This document shows, in pieces, positions 8,612 to 17,822 of a DNA stretch of 64,000 bases. Each line of letters begins with the position of its first letter. The stretch's first letter is position 1. The position numbers were made by a program, and so were the translations under genes. The notes under the pieces are model-generated. The model saw only the letters and a program-made list of their open reading frames with translations, made no database searches and was not told where the DNA came from. This DNA is from Halovulum marinum (GTDB lineage Bacteria > Pseudomonadota > Alphaproteobacteria > Rhodobacterales > Rhodobacteraceae): NCBI RefSeq assembly GCF_009697225.1, contig NZ_WIND01000010.1, positions 1-64,000 of the forward strand. Reading direction: 5' to 3'.

Positions 8612-9688
8612 TCAGCCGATCTTGCAGCCCCAGAAGGACGTGTGATCGGCGGCGAAGTAGCCGTCCGCGACCCGGAAATACCCCTGCAGCTCGACGGTAT
8701 CGCCCGCAGTCAGCGGCACCATGGTCTGCAACCAGATCGCGGTGGCGAGCGAGACATGGGTGGCCGAGATTTCGCCGAGGGAGCCGCGGATTTCCGTCGT
8801 GCCATTCAACACGAGCCGCCCGCGCATGCGAGCCGTGGCGCTGGCGTTGATCTTGTAGAGCAGCGTCGCGCCGAAGAGGTAAGTGCCGTCCACAGGTGCT
8901 GTGAAGAGGTTGGTCCCGGAATCGAAACAGCCCTGATCGTTGTAGTCGGTGTTGTTGAGGCCGATCTTCGTCCAGGCTCCGACGCCGACATAGTTGTCGT
9001 AGTTCGTCCAGGCCTTGAAGCGCGGCAGTTGCGGCTGGTCGACGATGCCGTTCGTGTTGTCGACGCTCAGCCCGTCGAAGAAGGTGCTGCCGTCGGCGGA
9101 GACCGCGAGGCGGAAGCGGTCGGAGCCGAAGAGCCCCACCAGCGCCTTGGTCACGAAGCCGGTCTGCAGCGTCAGCCCGAGATCGTCGCCCGCAGCCTCC
9201 TTGTTCATGGTGTAGAAGAGATCGCCGGTGCCACCCTCGGCCACGGTCTTCGCCGTCCAGAGCGCGGCGTTGAGCTTGGCCGAGAACGGGTTCGAGGCAT
9301 CCGCTGTCGTGCCCAACCCGAGCAGCGCGATGTTCTGCAGCGCGGCCGGTGTGGTTCCGACCCAGCCCCCGCCGTCATAGACCAGCAGGAGACCTTCGTC
9401 CTCGACCCATGCCCGCCAGCCTGTCCGCGGCGGCAGGCGCAGCCAGGCCCCGTCGGTCCAGAGCGCCACGTTCAGGTCCCAGCCCGCCCAGTCCCCCGTC
9501 GCGCCCGAGCCGACGATGTAACGGTCGCCATCAGTGGGGCTGGCGGGCGGCGCGGTCAGGTCCCTGTCGAGCACGGAGAGTTGCACCAGCCCGTCGAGGA
9601 TCCGCAGCGCCTCGTTGTGGGTGACGTGCTTCTGGGCCTGCGCCGCCAGGATGTAGGGCAGCAGGAGATGTGACGTGGCGTCGGACAT
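8612..9688 (-). CDS. DUF2793 phage tail-fibre protein with C1q-like C-terminal domain
   Basis: 358 residues. The N-terminus (LLLPYILAAQAQKHVTHNEALR, quoted in part: AAQAQKHVTHNEALR) and WTDGAWLRLPPRTGWRAWV are typical of DUF2793, a module found in receptor-binding tail proteins of alphaproteobacterial phages and GTAs. The C-terminal part (about 225-358), with FTAPVDGTYLFGATLLY and short beta-rich repeats, resembles a C1q/TNF-like trimerising head. It starts seven bases after the host-specificity gene with GAGG five bases before the ATG. It probably mediates adsorption, and it is intact although the virion genes are lost. Confidence 0.7.
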   Translation of the reverse strand: MSDATSHLLLPYILAAQAQKHVTHNEALRILDGLVQLSVLDRDLTAPPASPTDGDRYIVGSGATGDWAGWDLNVALWTDGAWLRLPPRTGWRAWVEDEGLLLVYDGGGWVGTTPAALQNIALLGLGTTADASNPFSAKLNAALWTAKTVAEGGTGDLFYTMNKEAAGDDLGLTLQTGFVTKALVGLFGSDRFRLAVSADGSTFFDGLSVDNTNGIVDQPQLPRFKAWTNYDNYVGVGAWTKIGLNNTDYNDQGCFDSGTNLFTAPVDGTYLFGATLLYKINASATARMRGRLVLNGTTEIRGSLGEISATHVSLATAIWLQTMVPLTAGDTVELQGYFRVADGYFAADHTSFWGCKIG

Positions 9689-9695
9689 GGGGGCC

Positions 9696-12600
9696 TCAGA
9701 AGGTTAGCGTGACGGTCTTGGGCGCGCCCCGTCCCACGAGGGCGGAGAGCTGGAAGATGCGGATGTCCAGGCTGTCTCCGGGGTCGAGCGGTGCGCCCCA
9801 GTCGGCGGTCTGCTCGGCGCCGGTGTAGGTGACGCTGGTCGTCGTGCTGCTGAGCACCCGCCTGACCTCGCTGCCCGCGAGGATCTCGACCTCGTAGGCC
9901 TCGATCTCTTCGGCAAGCGGCACCTCGAGCGCGCCCCAGCTGTCGGCCGCGAGCGCCCGGGATCGGCGCGTCCAGCGGATCGTCAGATCGCCGGGCGTAC
10001 GCGGCTTGCGCCACGGCTGCTCGACATGGGCGACCGAGAATGGCCGCAGCCCTACGCCCGCGGGCGTGAAGGTGGTGGCCACATAGGTGTCGTCGCTGAC
10101 CGGCCGGCTTGCCGGGCCGATGCGCCAGTTCCACGGCATGCCGAGATCGGCCTCGGCGACGGGCAGCGAGGCGAGCGCGGTGTCCAGCACAACGACCCGG
10201 GCGCCTTCCGGAGCCGGGTTGCCCATGGCGCCCTCGGTGCCGCGCTGACCACGCAGGAGCCGGGTGAGCTGATACCGGCCCGGCGCCAGCAGCTCGGCCG
10301 CGCCCGCCTGCACGATCTCCCAGACGCCGGGCGCGCTCTCGATGGCGAGCGCATTCGCCCCGCCGAAGAGGGCAAGGTCGGTGATGCTTTCCAGCGTGCC
10401 GGTCAGCAGATCGACCACCAGCGCATTGCCGAGATCGAAGCGCGACGTAGGCCCGGCGTAGAAATCTGCGACCAGCACCCCGATCCGGGCGCGGCTGCCA
10501 AACGTGGTCAGCAGCTCGAAGCCGTCCGTCGAGGGGCTGCGGAAAACGGCGATCTCGCCCGGCCAGGGGATGGCATGGGCCGCGATGAGCGGCCGGTGCG
10601 CCGGCTGGTCCTCGCTGATCTGCGGCAGGTCCATGAGCACCGCCGCGGGCGGGCCGAAGACGACGGCGCGGGAGAGCGCCGAGGACCGCGCCTGCCCGGG
10701 CGGCAGGTCGTAGGCCTCCCGATCCTGGCGCACGGCCTCGACGCCGCGCGCCTCGGCGTCGGCGATCGAGACCAGACGCAGCGCGACCTGCCGGCCGTCA
10801 TGGTCGAGCGCCACCACATCGGCCGGGTCCAGCGCGAGGCGCGAGGGCGGCAGACGGAACGCCGCCGTCTCGCGCCCCACCCATGCCTCCATCAACGCGC
10901 GGCGGCAGCGGCGTTCGGCTTCCTCGGGCGGCACCGCCATCGGGAAGGACTCGGAGGCGATGCGCGTCGTGTCGACCGTGATGCGCCGCGCCTCGACGAG
11001 GGCCGCGTCGTAATCCTCGTCGGCGCGGGCGACCTGCCACTTCAGGGCCTGCGGCAGTTCGGTCTCCTGGCCGCGGGTCAGTTCCAGCACGTCGCCCTCG
11101 CGGGCGGCCACCAGATCGTCGGGTACGAGGGTGGCAACGGAAGCCCGGGCGCGCATCACGAAGCGGATCACCCCTTCGGTCTCAACGGCGTCGAAGCCGA
11201 AGTGGCGCGACAGCGCGGTGATCGACGCGCGCGGGCTTTCCAGCGCCGTAATGGCGTAGCCCTCGACCGCGCCCCAGAGACCGGTGACGTCGATCCGCGC
11301 CTCAGGCATTCTTGCGCGCAGGCAGAGGTGACGGACGAGCGCCGCCAGCGACACCGCCCCGAGCCGTCCGGTCAGCCAGTGCCCGAGCCGCCAGTTCGCG
11401 CCGTCCGTCCAGACGTCGGTCAGTGCGGGGAAGAACGGGTACGGCCGCGCGTCCCACGTCCAGGCGGCGCATTCGGGCACATGCACCATCGGCCCGCCAT
11501 AGATGACGGACACCGGGTTGTTCGCGGCCTCGCCCCACCAGAGATACGTCGCCTCCAGATAGGCGCGCTGGATCGCGTCATCGCGCCAGCCCCGCGAGAA
11601 ATGCGGCGTGAAGCTCTCCGACGATTTCGGGTCGAAGAAGACGTTCGGCTGGTTGGTGCCGAGGTCGATGGCGGGGCAGCCGAGCTCGGTGAAGCGGATC
11701 GGCTTCGATTGCGGCACCCAGCCTGTGGGCACAGCACTCTCCACTCCGCCCGGGCGGTCGTGATGCGGGTTCGACCACCAGCTCCGCAGATCCTTGGTGC
11801 GGAAGACCCATGGCGCTCCGTAAGCACCATCGGTGATCAGGGTTCGGAGCTGCGCGGCACGATCCGCGTCGGAGGCGTAGAACCAGTCGAAGCCCTCGCC
11901 GCCCGCAATGTTCGACTGCAGATAGGCCCGGTCGTAGATCGCGGTCCAGCCGTCCTGCGCATCGACATGGTCGAAGCCGTCGCGCCAATCGGAGAGCGGC
12001 ATGTAGTTGTCGATGCCGACGAAGTCGATCGCCGGGTCGGCCCAGAGCGGATCGAGATGGAAATGGACATCGCCGCTGCCGTCGGCGGGCTGGTGCCCGA
12101 AATATTCCGACCAGTCGGCGGCGTAGCTTATCTGCGTGCCCGCGCCGAGGATGGCGCGGACGTCGGCTGCGAGCCCCCGGAGGGCCTGCACAGCCGGATA
12201 GGTCGAGGCGTCAGAGCGGATCGTGGTGAGCCCCCGTATCTCGGATCCGATCAGGAAGGCATCGACCCCGCCCGCGGCGGCACAGAGATGGGCGTAATGC
12301 AGCACCATGCGGCGCAGGCCCCAATCACCCGCGGCGCCGGTCCAGCTGACGGTCTCACCCGACACGGCGAAGTCGGAGGGACTGGCGGCGCCGAAGAAAG
12401 CCGCGACCTGCGAGGCCGCTACGGCGGTCCGGTCCGGACTCCCGGCATATCCCGCCGCGGGCGAGACGGTGATCCGGCCGCGCCACGGGAAGGCGGGTTG
12501 GCCGATCCCGGCCGCGTTGTCGCTGTAGGGGTCCGGCAGCGTATTGCCGGGCGGCACGTCCATCAGCAGGAAGGGTGAGAGCGTCACGCGCAGGCCGCGG

Positions 12601-13661
12601 GCCTTCATCTCCTGGATCGCCTGCACCACCGCGAAGTCGGCCGGCGTCCCGCCGAACACCGGCCGGTCCTCGGCATCGCGGCTCACGAGATGGGCATTGG
12701 CGCGGGCAACGCCGTTCACGCTCCATGTCATCGGGATGGTGGTCTTCGCCGCCAGCTCGACCCCCGGCATGACCCGGCAGTCGCCCGCGCGCAGATCGTC
12801 CCCGAACCAGGCGACGACGAGGCTGACGCTCTCGACCGCGGGCGCGCTCGCCTGCAGCCGGTCGAGCGCCATCACCATGTCGGCGGTGTCGGCACGCGCG
12901 TTCAGGTTGTCCGGGTCGGAGGAATCGCCGCCGCCCTTGCGGATGCCCTCGGTGGCATAGGTGAACTCGCCCGACGCCGGGATCATTGTGACCGCGCGCA
13001 CGACCCCCTCGGCGGTGTCTGGATCGGCGAGCGGGCGGAACACCTCGAAGCTGAGCTGCGGCAGACGGTTGCCGAAGCTGGCGAGCGGCAGCTCCTCGAA
13101 GACGACATAGGCGGTGCCGCGCCAGGCGGGTGTGCTGGCCGCGCCCATCCTGGCCGCGATGAACGGGTCCGCCGTCTGCGCCTCGTCGCCGGGATACCAG
13201 CGCCAGGTAACGCCCGAGAGGTCCATCGGCTTGCCATCGGCCCAGATACGCCCGATGCCGGTGATTGGACCCTCTGACAAGGCAACCGCGAAACTCGCGT
13301 AATAGAGATGCTCGGTGGTCTGGACCTTCCCGCCACTGCCGCCCTTGCCGCCGCCCTGCGTCGTGGTCCGCGTCTCCTCGCGGAAATCGGTCGCCCAGAT
13401 CACATTGCCGCCCATGCGCATGCGCCCGAAGACCCGCGGGATGACCGCGCCTTCCGTCGACGAGGTGATCCGCAGACTGTCGAGCCGCTGGCCCTCGATC
13501 CGCTGCGCAGGTGCGAGGGACGAGACGATGAAGCTGTCGACCACGGAACCGACGGCCGATCCGACGAAGCCGCCGATGGTCGCGGCGCTGACGCCGAGGA
13601 TCGTGCCGCCGATGCTGCCGCCGATGGCGGAGCCGGCGACGCCGAGAACGAGAGAGGCCAT
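9696..13661 (-). CDS. GTA/phage host-specificity tail-tip protein with TIM-barrel domain
   Basis: 1321 residues. A glycine/alanine-rich hydrophobic N-terminus (MASLVLGVAGSAIGGSIGG) is followed by a tail-hub region, a glycoside-hydrolase-like TIM barrel in roughly residues 440-720 (FLIGSEIRGLTTIR, FVGIDNYMPLSDW, WWGEAANNPVS) and a phage-tail C-terminal region (ALDPADVVALDHDG, YQLTRLLRGQRGTE). This is the architecture of the large 'host specificity' protein encoded at the end of GTA clusters in Rhodobacterales. It should cap the tail and contact the cell wall. It starts six bases after the NlpC/P60 stop. The frame is open throughout, so it is not visibly damaged. Confidence 0.85.
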   Translation of the reverse strand: MASLVLGVAGSAIGGSIGGTILGVSAATIGGFVGSAVGSVVDSFIVSSLAPAQRIEGQRLDSLRITSSTEGAVIPRVFGRMRMGGNVIWATDFREETRTTTQGGGKGGSGGKVQTTEHLYYASFAVALSEGPITGIGRIWADGKPMDLSGVTWRWYPGDEAQTADPFIAARMGAASTPAWRGTAYVVFEELPLASFGNRLPQLSFEVFRPLADPDTAEGVVRAVTMIPASGEFTYATEGIRKGGGDSSDPDNLNARADTADMVMALDRLQASAPAVESVSLVVAWFGDDLRAGDCRVMPGVELAAKTTIPMTWSVNGVARANAHLVSRDAEDRPVFGGTPADFAVVQAIQEMKARGLRVTLSPFLLMDVPPGNTLPDPYSDNAAGIGQPAFPWRGRITVSPAAGYAGSPDRTAVAASQVAAFFGAASPSDFAVSGETVSWTGAAGDWGLRRMVLHYAHLCAAAGGVDAFLIGSEIRGLTTIRSDASTYPAVQALRGLAADVRAILGAGTQISYAADWSEYFGHQPADGSGDVHFHLDPLWADPAIDFVGIDNYMPLSDWRDGFDHVDAQDGWTAIYDRAYLQSNIAGGEGFDWFYASDADRAAQLRTLITDGAYGAPWVFRTKDLRSWWSNPHHDRPGGVESAVPTGWVPQSKPIRFTELGCPAIDLGTNQPNVFFDPKSSESFTPHFSRGWRDDAIQRAYLEATYLWWGEAANNPVSVIYGGPMVHVPECAAWTWDARPYPFFPALTDVWTDGANWRLGHWLTGRLGAVSLAALVRHLCLRARMPEARIDVTGLWGAVEGYAITALESPRASITALSRHFGFDAVETEGVIRFVMRARASVATLVPDDLVAAREGDVLELTRGQETELPQALKWQVARADEDYDAALVEARRITVDTTRIASESFPMAVPPEEAERRCRRALMEAWVGRETAAFRLPPSRLALDPADVVALDHDGRQVALRLVSIADAEARGVEAVRQDREAYDLPPGQARSSALSRAVVFGPPAAVLMDLPQISEDQPAHRPLIAAHAIPWPGEIAVFRSPSTDGFELLTTFGSRARIGVLVADFYAGPTSRFDLGNALVVDLLTGTLESITDLALFGGANALAIESAPGVWEIVQAGAAELLAPGRYQLTRLLRGQRGTEGAMGNPAPEGARVVVLDTALASLPVAEADLGMPWNWRIGPASRPVSDDTYVATTFTPAGVGLRPFSVAHVEQPWRKPRTPGDLTIRWTRRSRALAADSWGALEVPLAEEIEAYEVEILAGSEVRRVLSSTTTSVTYTGAEQTADWGAPLDPGDSLDIRIFQLSALVGRGAPKTVTLTF

Positions 13662-13667
13662 TTCGGA

Positions 13668-13997
13668 TCAGACCTTGGCTGGAAACAGGAAGGCGAAGGC
13701 GATGCGCCGCCGCCAGGCAGCGGTGAGCGGTTCCTCGATGACGCCGAGTCGCTCATAGGCGTGGAGGAAGCTGTCGCGCCCGGTGAGGATCCCGACATGC
13801 TTGGCAATGGCGCGGGGCTTCATGCGGAAGAGGACCAGCGTTCCCGGACCGGCTGCCGCAGGTTCCACTTCGATCATCATCCGCCGCGCGCCCTCGGCCA
13901 GAACCTCGCGCGGTCCGGTCTCGCCCCAGTCGCGGCTGTAGGGCGGGATCGGGAACGGCTCGGGGCCCACCACCTCTCGCCAGACGCCGCGCGCCAA
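13668..13997 (-). pseudogene. NlpC/P60 tail peptidase, N-terminally truncated
   Basis: The frame begins at a TTG within sequence LARGVWREVVGPEP, a segment that in intact GTA/phage NlpC/P60 proteins follows the catalytic Cys. The rest is typical: GTLVLFRMKPRAIAKHVGIL, with the conserved HVG containing the catalytic His, then FLHAYERLGVIEEPL and a short Phe-rich tail. The upstream part with the Cys is gone. Instead, sequence of a small terminase gene abuts out of frame near 13997-14003. The product should be inactive. It lies directly upstream of the tail-tip gene, as expected. Confidence 0.7.
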
Positions 13998-14529
13998 CCT
14001 TCTGCATGGCCGCCGTCTCGATGGTCACCTCGTGGCCTACCGCTTCGCTGCTTGAGGCCGTCAACTCCGCCGCCATCAGCGCAGCCACCCGCGCCGGCCA
14101 GTTCACCCACGCGTCGCGTTCCTCGCGCGCGAGCCGGAAGACCAGCGCGGTGGCGCGGTCGCGGTCGACCAGCTCACCCTTCAGCTTGGCGAGCCGGATG
14201 CGCCGCTCCTGCGCCTTCAGCACCTCATGCGCCGTCTTCGCCTGCAGGAACGTCGTGCCTCCGCCCGTCGCAGGAGCCGCGAGGCCCTGTTCCTTCAGCG
14301 TGTCGCCGACCGCCGAGACCGCCGCCTCCGGCACCGGCTTCAGCTTCGGCGCGGGCGCTTTTCTGGTCTTCGACGGATCGGTCGTCTCCGCCCGCAGCCG
14401 GTCCGAAGCCGCGGCGTCGATGCTGCCATCCTCGTGCAGGACGAGCCGACCGGCGGCCTTCGCCTTCTGGATTGCGCCGCGCGACAGCCCGACATGGGCG
14501 GCGTACTGGCGCTCGCTCATGCCCTGCAT
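13998..14529 (-). pseudogene. Small terminase subunit (Nu1-like), C-terminally fused out of frame
   Basis: Starts at ATG 14529 with GGAG seven bases upstream. The N-terminus MQGMSERQYAAHVGLSRGAI is a winged-helix DNA-packaging domain of the Nu1 type, followed by a charged linker and ALVFRLAREERDAWVNWPAR and a hydrophobic segment. After AAMQK the sequence switches to NlpC/P60-derived DNA in the wrong frame, and the frame runs on to 13753. The native C-terminus is therefore missing. Everything normally found between the small terminase and NlpC/P60 (large terminase, portal, protease, capsid, tail tube, tape measure) is absent, which implies one deletion at this junction. Confidence 0.7.
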
Positions 14530-14560
14530 CGCCAGCTCCGATTATCATTCAAAACCAGGA

Positions 14561-14579
14561 GCTTATCGAGTTGATAAGC
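14561..14579. promoter_or_regulatory. Inverted repeat between divergent phage genes, possible operator
   Basis: GCTTATC and GATAAGC form a 7-base inverted repeat around five bases. It lies between the small terminase gene (minus) and the 90-residue protein gene (plus), in an AT-richer gap of about 110 bases. There is no T-run, so an operator is more likely than a terminator; its regulator is not known. Confidence 0.35.
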
Positions 14580-14640
14580 CGGGCCAGCGGAGCGAACGTT
14601 CATCCCACAAGGACGATGCAACTCACCCGGAGGCAACACG

Positions 14641-14913
14641 ATGACCAGCCGCCTGAACCCGATCACCACCCCGCGCTTTGAGGCCCGCGCCGAGAAGGCC
14701 CGGCGCAACCGCGACGCCGCCCTGAACGCCTTCATCGGAAGGAAGGCCGAGATCGACGAGATGCTCGCCCGGCTGCAGGTGCTCAGCGACGACCACTTCA
14801 ACGCCCACCCCGAAGAGATCAACTGGGGCCATGTCGGCACCCTCGAACACTACGCCAGCCTCCTGAAGCGCATCACCGACAGCGCCTTCGGCGAAGGCGA
14901 ACACGCCGAATAA
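14641..14913 (+). CDS. 90-residue conserved phage-associated protein
   Basis: The product starts MTSRLNPITTPRFEARAEKA and is highly charged and mostly helical, with a central IDEMLARLQVLSDDHFNAHP and HVGTLEHYASLLKRITD. No catalytic motif or membrane segment is visible. The purine-rich stretch CACCCGGAGGCAACACG gives a good ribosome binding site (GGAGG, about eight bases before the ATG). Codon use is as in the neighbouring phage genes. It is divergent from the terminase remnant and upstream of the DUF3489 gene. I do not recognise a function; such proteins are common in the early or accessory part of Rhodobacterales prophages. Confidence 0.6.
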   Translation: MTSRLNPITTPRFEARAEKARRNRDAALNAFIGRKAEIDEMLARLQVLSDDHFNAHPEEINWGHVGTLEHYASLLKRITDSAFGEGEHAE

Positions 14914-15007
14914 TCTCCGGCCCAGCCGGAACTCCCGCCGCGCCGCCGCGCGGCTCGGGGTCGTAGGAGGGTCGCGACGGTCGCGGCCCCGAAACCGGAG
15001 ACCCCAG

Positions 15008-15583
15008 ATGACCAAGCTTTCCGACACCCAGCTCGTGATCCTCAGCGCCGCCGCGCAGCGCGAGGACCGCAACGTCCTGCCACTCCCCGGCTCGCTCCGC
15101 GGCGGCGCCGCCGCCAAGGTGGTCGGCGCGCTGCTGAAGCGCGGGCTGATCGCGGAGACCGCGACCGACAGCCAGACCAAGGCCGACGCCGCGCTCAACC
15201 GCATCTGGCGCAACGACGCGGACGGCCGCGCCATCCTGCTGCACATCACCGACGCGGGCCTCGCCGCCATCGGGATCGAGCCGGAAGGCGGCGCCAGTGC
15301 GCCCACGGGCGCCGACGAAGCGCCGAGTGCGGGGGCTCCCGCGGAGGCCGACCCCGCGCCCAAGGCGCGCACACCGCGCGCGGGCACCAAGCAGGCGAAG
15401 CTGATCGAGATGCTCCGCGCGGAGGGCGGCGCGACCATCGACGAGATCGTTGCGGCCCTCGACTGGCAAGCTCACACGGCTAGGGGCGCCATGTCCGGCG
15501 CGCTGAAAAAGAAGCTCGGCCTGACCATCACCTCCGAGAAAATCGAGGGGCGCGGTAGAGCCTACCGCATCACAGACAACTGA
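15008..15583 (+). CDS. DUF3489-domain protein
   Basis: 191 residues. The N-terminal half (LSDTQLVILSAAAQREDRN, then GGAAAKVVGALLKRGLIAE) looks like a winged-helix domain. An Ala/Pro-rich linker (residues about 95-130) precedes the DUF3489 core: GTKQAKLIEMLRAEGGATID, DWQAHTARGAMSGALKKKLG, and a C-terminal GRAYRI. DUF3489 is a small winged-helix-like family common in alphaproteobacterial prophages and mobile elements and is thought to be regulatory; the target is unknown. It starts 94 bases after the 90-residue gene on the same strand. The ORF is intact. Confidence 0.75.
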   Translation: MTKLSDTQLVILSAAAQREDRNVLPLPGSLRGGAAAKVVGALLKRGLIAETATDSQTKADAALNRIWRNDADGRAILLHITDAGLAAIGIEPEGGASAPTGADEAPSAGAPAEADPAPKARTPRAGTKQAKLIEMLRAEGGATIDEIVAALDWQAHTARGAMSGALKKKLGLTITSEKIEGRGRAYRITDN

Positions 15584-15637
15584 AGCCGCACACCACGATG
15601 GTCCCAATGCCGCCGTCCCACATGGGGCGGCGGTATC

Positions 15638-15862
15638 TCATCGTGCCCCGCGCACCCGGATCGCCTCGAACAGCCGCCTCAGGGCGAAGGACCGCGCGAT
15701 GCTCACCACCGTGAACACCGCGCCTATCTTCAGGTTCTGCGCGAGTGTCGTGTGCAGCCCGAAGACCGGGAAGATCAGGATCTGCGTCACGACCGCGACG
15801 CCGTAGCCCACCGCCACGTTGGCGATGGCCTCAACCAGCGACATGGCCCGGCTCTGCTTCAT
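15638..15862 (-). CDS. DUF7220-like 74-residue membrane protein
   Basis: The product has two hydrophobic helices (IANVAVGYGVAVVTQILIFP and a second around LKIGAVFTVVSIARSFAL) and a basic C-terminus (ALRRLFEAIRVRGAR). This two-helix family occurs in Rhodobacterales phages next to methyltransferase genes. It starts nine bases after the cytosine methyltransferase stop, with GAGGGAG as ribosome binding site, so the two are probably co-transcribed. Function unknown. Confidence 0.6.
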   Translation of the reverse strand: MKQSRAMSLVEAIANVAVGYGVAVVTQILIFPVFGLHTTLAQNLKIGAVFTVVSIARSFALRRLFEAIRVRGAR

Positions 15863-15871
15863 CGCACTCCC

Positions 15872-16915
15872 TCATCCATCGGCCAGCAGTTGAGCTGCGA
15901 GAGTTCGGAGCGCATGCGCCGCGACCAGCGGGACCACTCCGTTGCCACAGAGCCGAAGCCTGTCCACCCGGTAGGCCAGCCCATCAGCGCCTCGACGAAC
16001 AGCGGGTTCAAGGTCCGGGGCGTGTCGCAGGAACTCCCGCCAGCCGTCGGCGTCACCAGGACCTGGCGGCCAAGCAGCCCGTTCACCGGCGTGTTCGCGA
16101 GGCTCGTCGCCCCGTCCTTGTGATCCCGCGCTGTCGGCGTCATCCAGAGCCGGGTCGCATCGCAGAGCGTCGACCCGTCGTTGCGCGGGCGCGCCGTCTC
16201 GCTGCGATTGCTCGTCGAGTTCCGCGTTCCCTTGCTGTCGCCCGCCAGCGGCGTCGGCCAGAGCCGCATCATCTCGGTCCTGTTCCCGCCGCTCGACCGC
16301 GTCCCGGAGCAGGCACGCGGGGTCGGCCAACTCGTCGCGCTCGCGGTGGGCGAGGATGAAGAGCCGCTCGCGCCGGTGGGGCGCGCCGACTTCCGCCGCC
16401 GTGAAGAGGCCCGCCGCAAGGCGGTAGCCCATGCCGACCAGTCCTCCGGCGACTTCGGGGAAGCCGAGGCGGAGATGATGCGCGACGTTCTCGAGGAAGA
16501 CGAAGGGCGGCTCGGTCTCGCCGACGACGCGGGCGACATGCGGCCAGAGGTGGCGCGGGTCGTCCGCGCCCCGGCGCTTGCCCGCGACGGAGAACGGCTG
16601 GCACGGATAGCCCGCAGTGACGATGTCCACCGCGCCGCGCCACGGGCGGCCGTCGAAGGTGGCAACGTCGTCCCAGACAGGCGCCCGATCCAGGGCCGCG
16701 TCTTCCATCCGCGCCACGAGGATGGCCGCGGCGTAGGCGTCCCGCTCGACATGACCGACAGTGCGATATCCGGGGCATGCGAGGTGCAGCCCGAGGTCGA
16801 GCCCGCCGGCGCCGGAGCAGAGCGAGAGGCCGAAGAGGCACGCGTCGCCGGCTCCGGCAGACAGGCCGGAGGAAGGTAGAGCCACGCCATCCACGTCGTC
16901 AGGCCGCGTGGGCAT
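15872..16915 (-). CDS. Phage-borne DNA (cytosine-5) methyltransferase
   Basis: 347 residues from ATG 16915. Family motifs are in order: I LSLCSGAGGLDLGL, IV GYPCQPFSVAGKRRG (catalytic Cys in PCQ), VI FLENV, VIII RRERLFILA, a target-recognition region, and X CGNGVVPLVAAHAL. It should transfer a methyl group from SAM to cytosine C5. No cognate nuclease is adjacent, so it is probably an anti-restriction or regulatory enzyme of the prophage. Its start codon lies inside sequence that reads as recombinase on the other strand, so the N-terminus seems to have been re-made by the deletion that truncated the recombinase. Confidence 0.85.
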   Translation of the reverse strand: MPTRPDDVDGVALPSSGLSAGAGDACLFGLSLCSGAGGLDLGLHLACPGYRTVGHVERDAYAAAILVARMEDAALDRAPVWDDVATFDGRPWRGAVDIVTAGYPCQPFSVAGKRRGADDPRHLWPHVARVVGETEPPFVFLENVAHHLRLGFPEVAGGLVGMGYRLAAGLFTAAEVGAPHRRERLFILAHRERDELADPACLLRDAVERREQDRDDAALADAAGGRQQGNAELDEQSQRDGAPAQRRVDALRCDPALDDADSAGSQGRGDEPREHAGERAAWPPGPGDADGWREFLRHAPDLEPAVRRGADGLAYRVDRLRLCGNGVVPLVAAHALRTLAAQLLADG

Positions 16916-17822
16916 CCTGCTGTCCTTCGCCCAGTTCGAGCGGGAGGTCACAGCCGAACGCATCCGCGACAAGGTCGCCGCCAGTCGGAAGAAGGGCATG
17001 TGGATGGGCGGGGTGCCGCCCTACGGCTACCGCGTCGAGAACCGGAAGCTGGTGATCGACGAAGACGCCGCCGAGCATGTCCGCTGGATCTTCGCCCGCT
17101 TCCTCGAGATCGGATCGGGGACGGAACTGGCGCGGGAGGTCGCGATACGCGGCCTCCGCACGCCGCGTGGCAACCGGATCGACAAGAAGTACCTGTACCG
17201 GTTGCTGAACAACCGCGCCTACATCGGCGAGGCGGTCCACAGGGGAGAGAGCTATCCCGGCGAGCACGACGCGATCATCGACCGCCCAACATGGGACCGC
17301 GTCCACGCCATCCTGCAGGAAAGCCCCCGCAAGCGCGCCGCGCGCACCCGCGCCGAGACGCCCGCGCTGCTGAAGGGACTGCTGTTCGGACCGGACGGCG
17401 CGGCCTTCTCGCCGACGCACACCCGCAAGGGCGACAGGCTCTACCGCTACTACGTCAGCCAGACAGTGCTGAAGCACGGCGCGGGAGCCTGTCCGGTCGG
17501 CCGCGTGCCCGCCGGCGAGATCGAGGCGGCCGTCATTGACCAACTCCGCACCGTGTTTCGCCAGCCGGAGATCGTCGCGGGCACGTGGAAGGCGGCGCGC
17601 GCCCACGCCGACGACATAACCGAATCCGACGCCCGCGCGGCCCTGCAGCAGGTCGATCCCCTGTGGGACGAACTGTTCCCCGCCGAGCAGGCACGGATCG
17701 TCGCGCTGCTGGTCGAGTGCGTGGACATCGGCGTTGATGGCTTGAACATCCGGCTACGCGTGGACGGCCTTAGTGACCTCACGCGCGAGATGCTTGCCGG
17801 CGATATCGAGGCCGCAGCATGA
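16911..17822 (+). pseudogene. Large serine recombinase lacking the catalytic domain
   Basis: Sequence similar to large serine recombinases starts abruptly at GILLSFAQFEREVTAERI, the helix that normally follows the resolvase catalytic domain, and continues through KKGMWMGGVPPYGYRVENR, the PF07508-type recombinase domain, a zinc-ribbon region (YRYYVSQTVLKHGAGACPVG) and a helical C-terminus. The open frame extends upstream to 16761, but those residues are antisense to the methyltransferase and are not recombinase. The N-terminal domain with the nucleophilic Ser is missing, so the protein cannot catalyse strand exchange. It was probably the integrase of this element. Confidence 0.75.
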
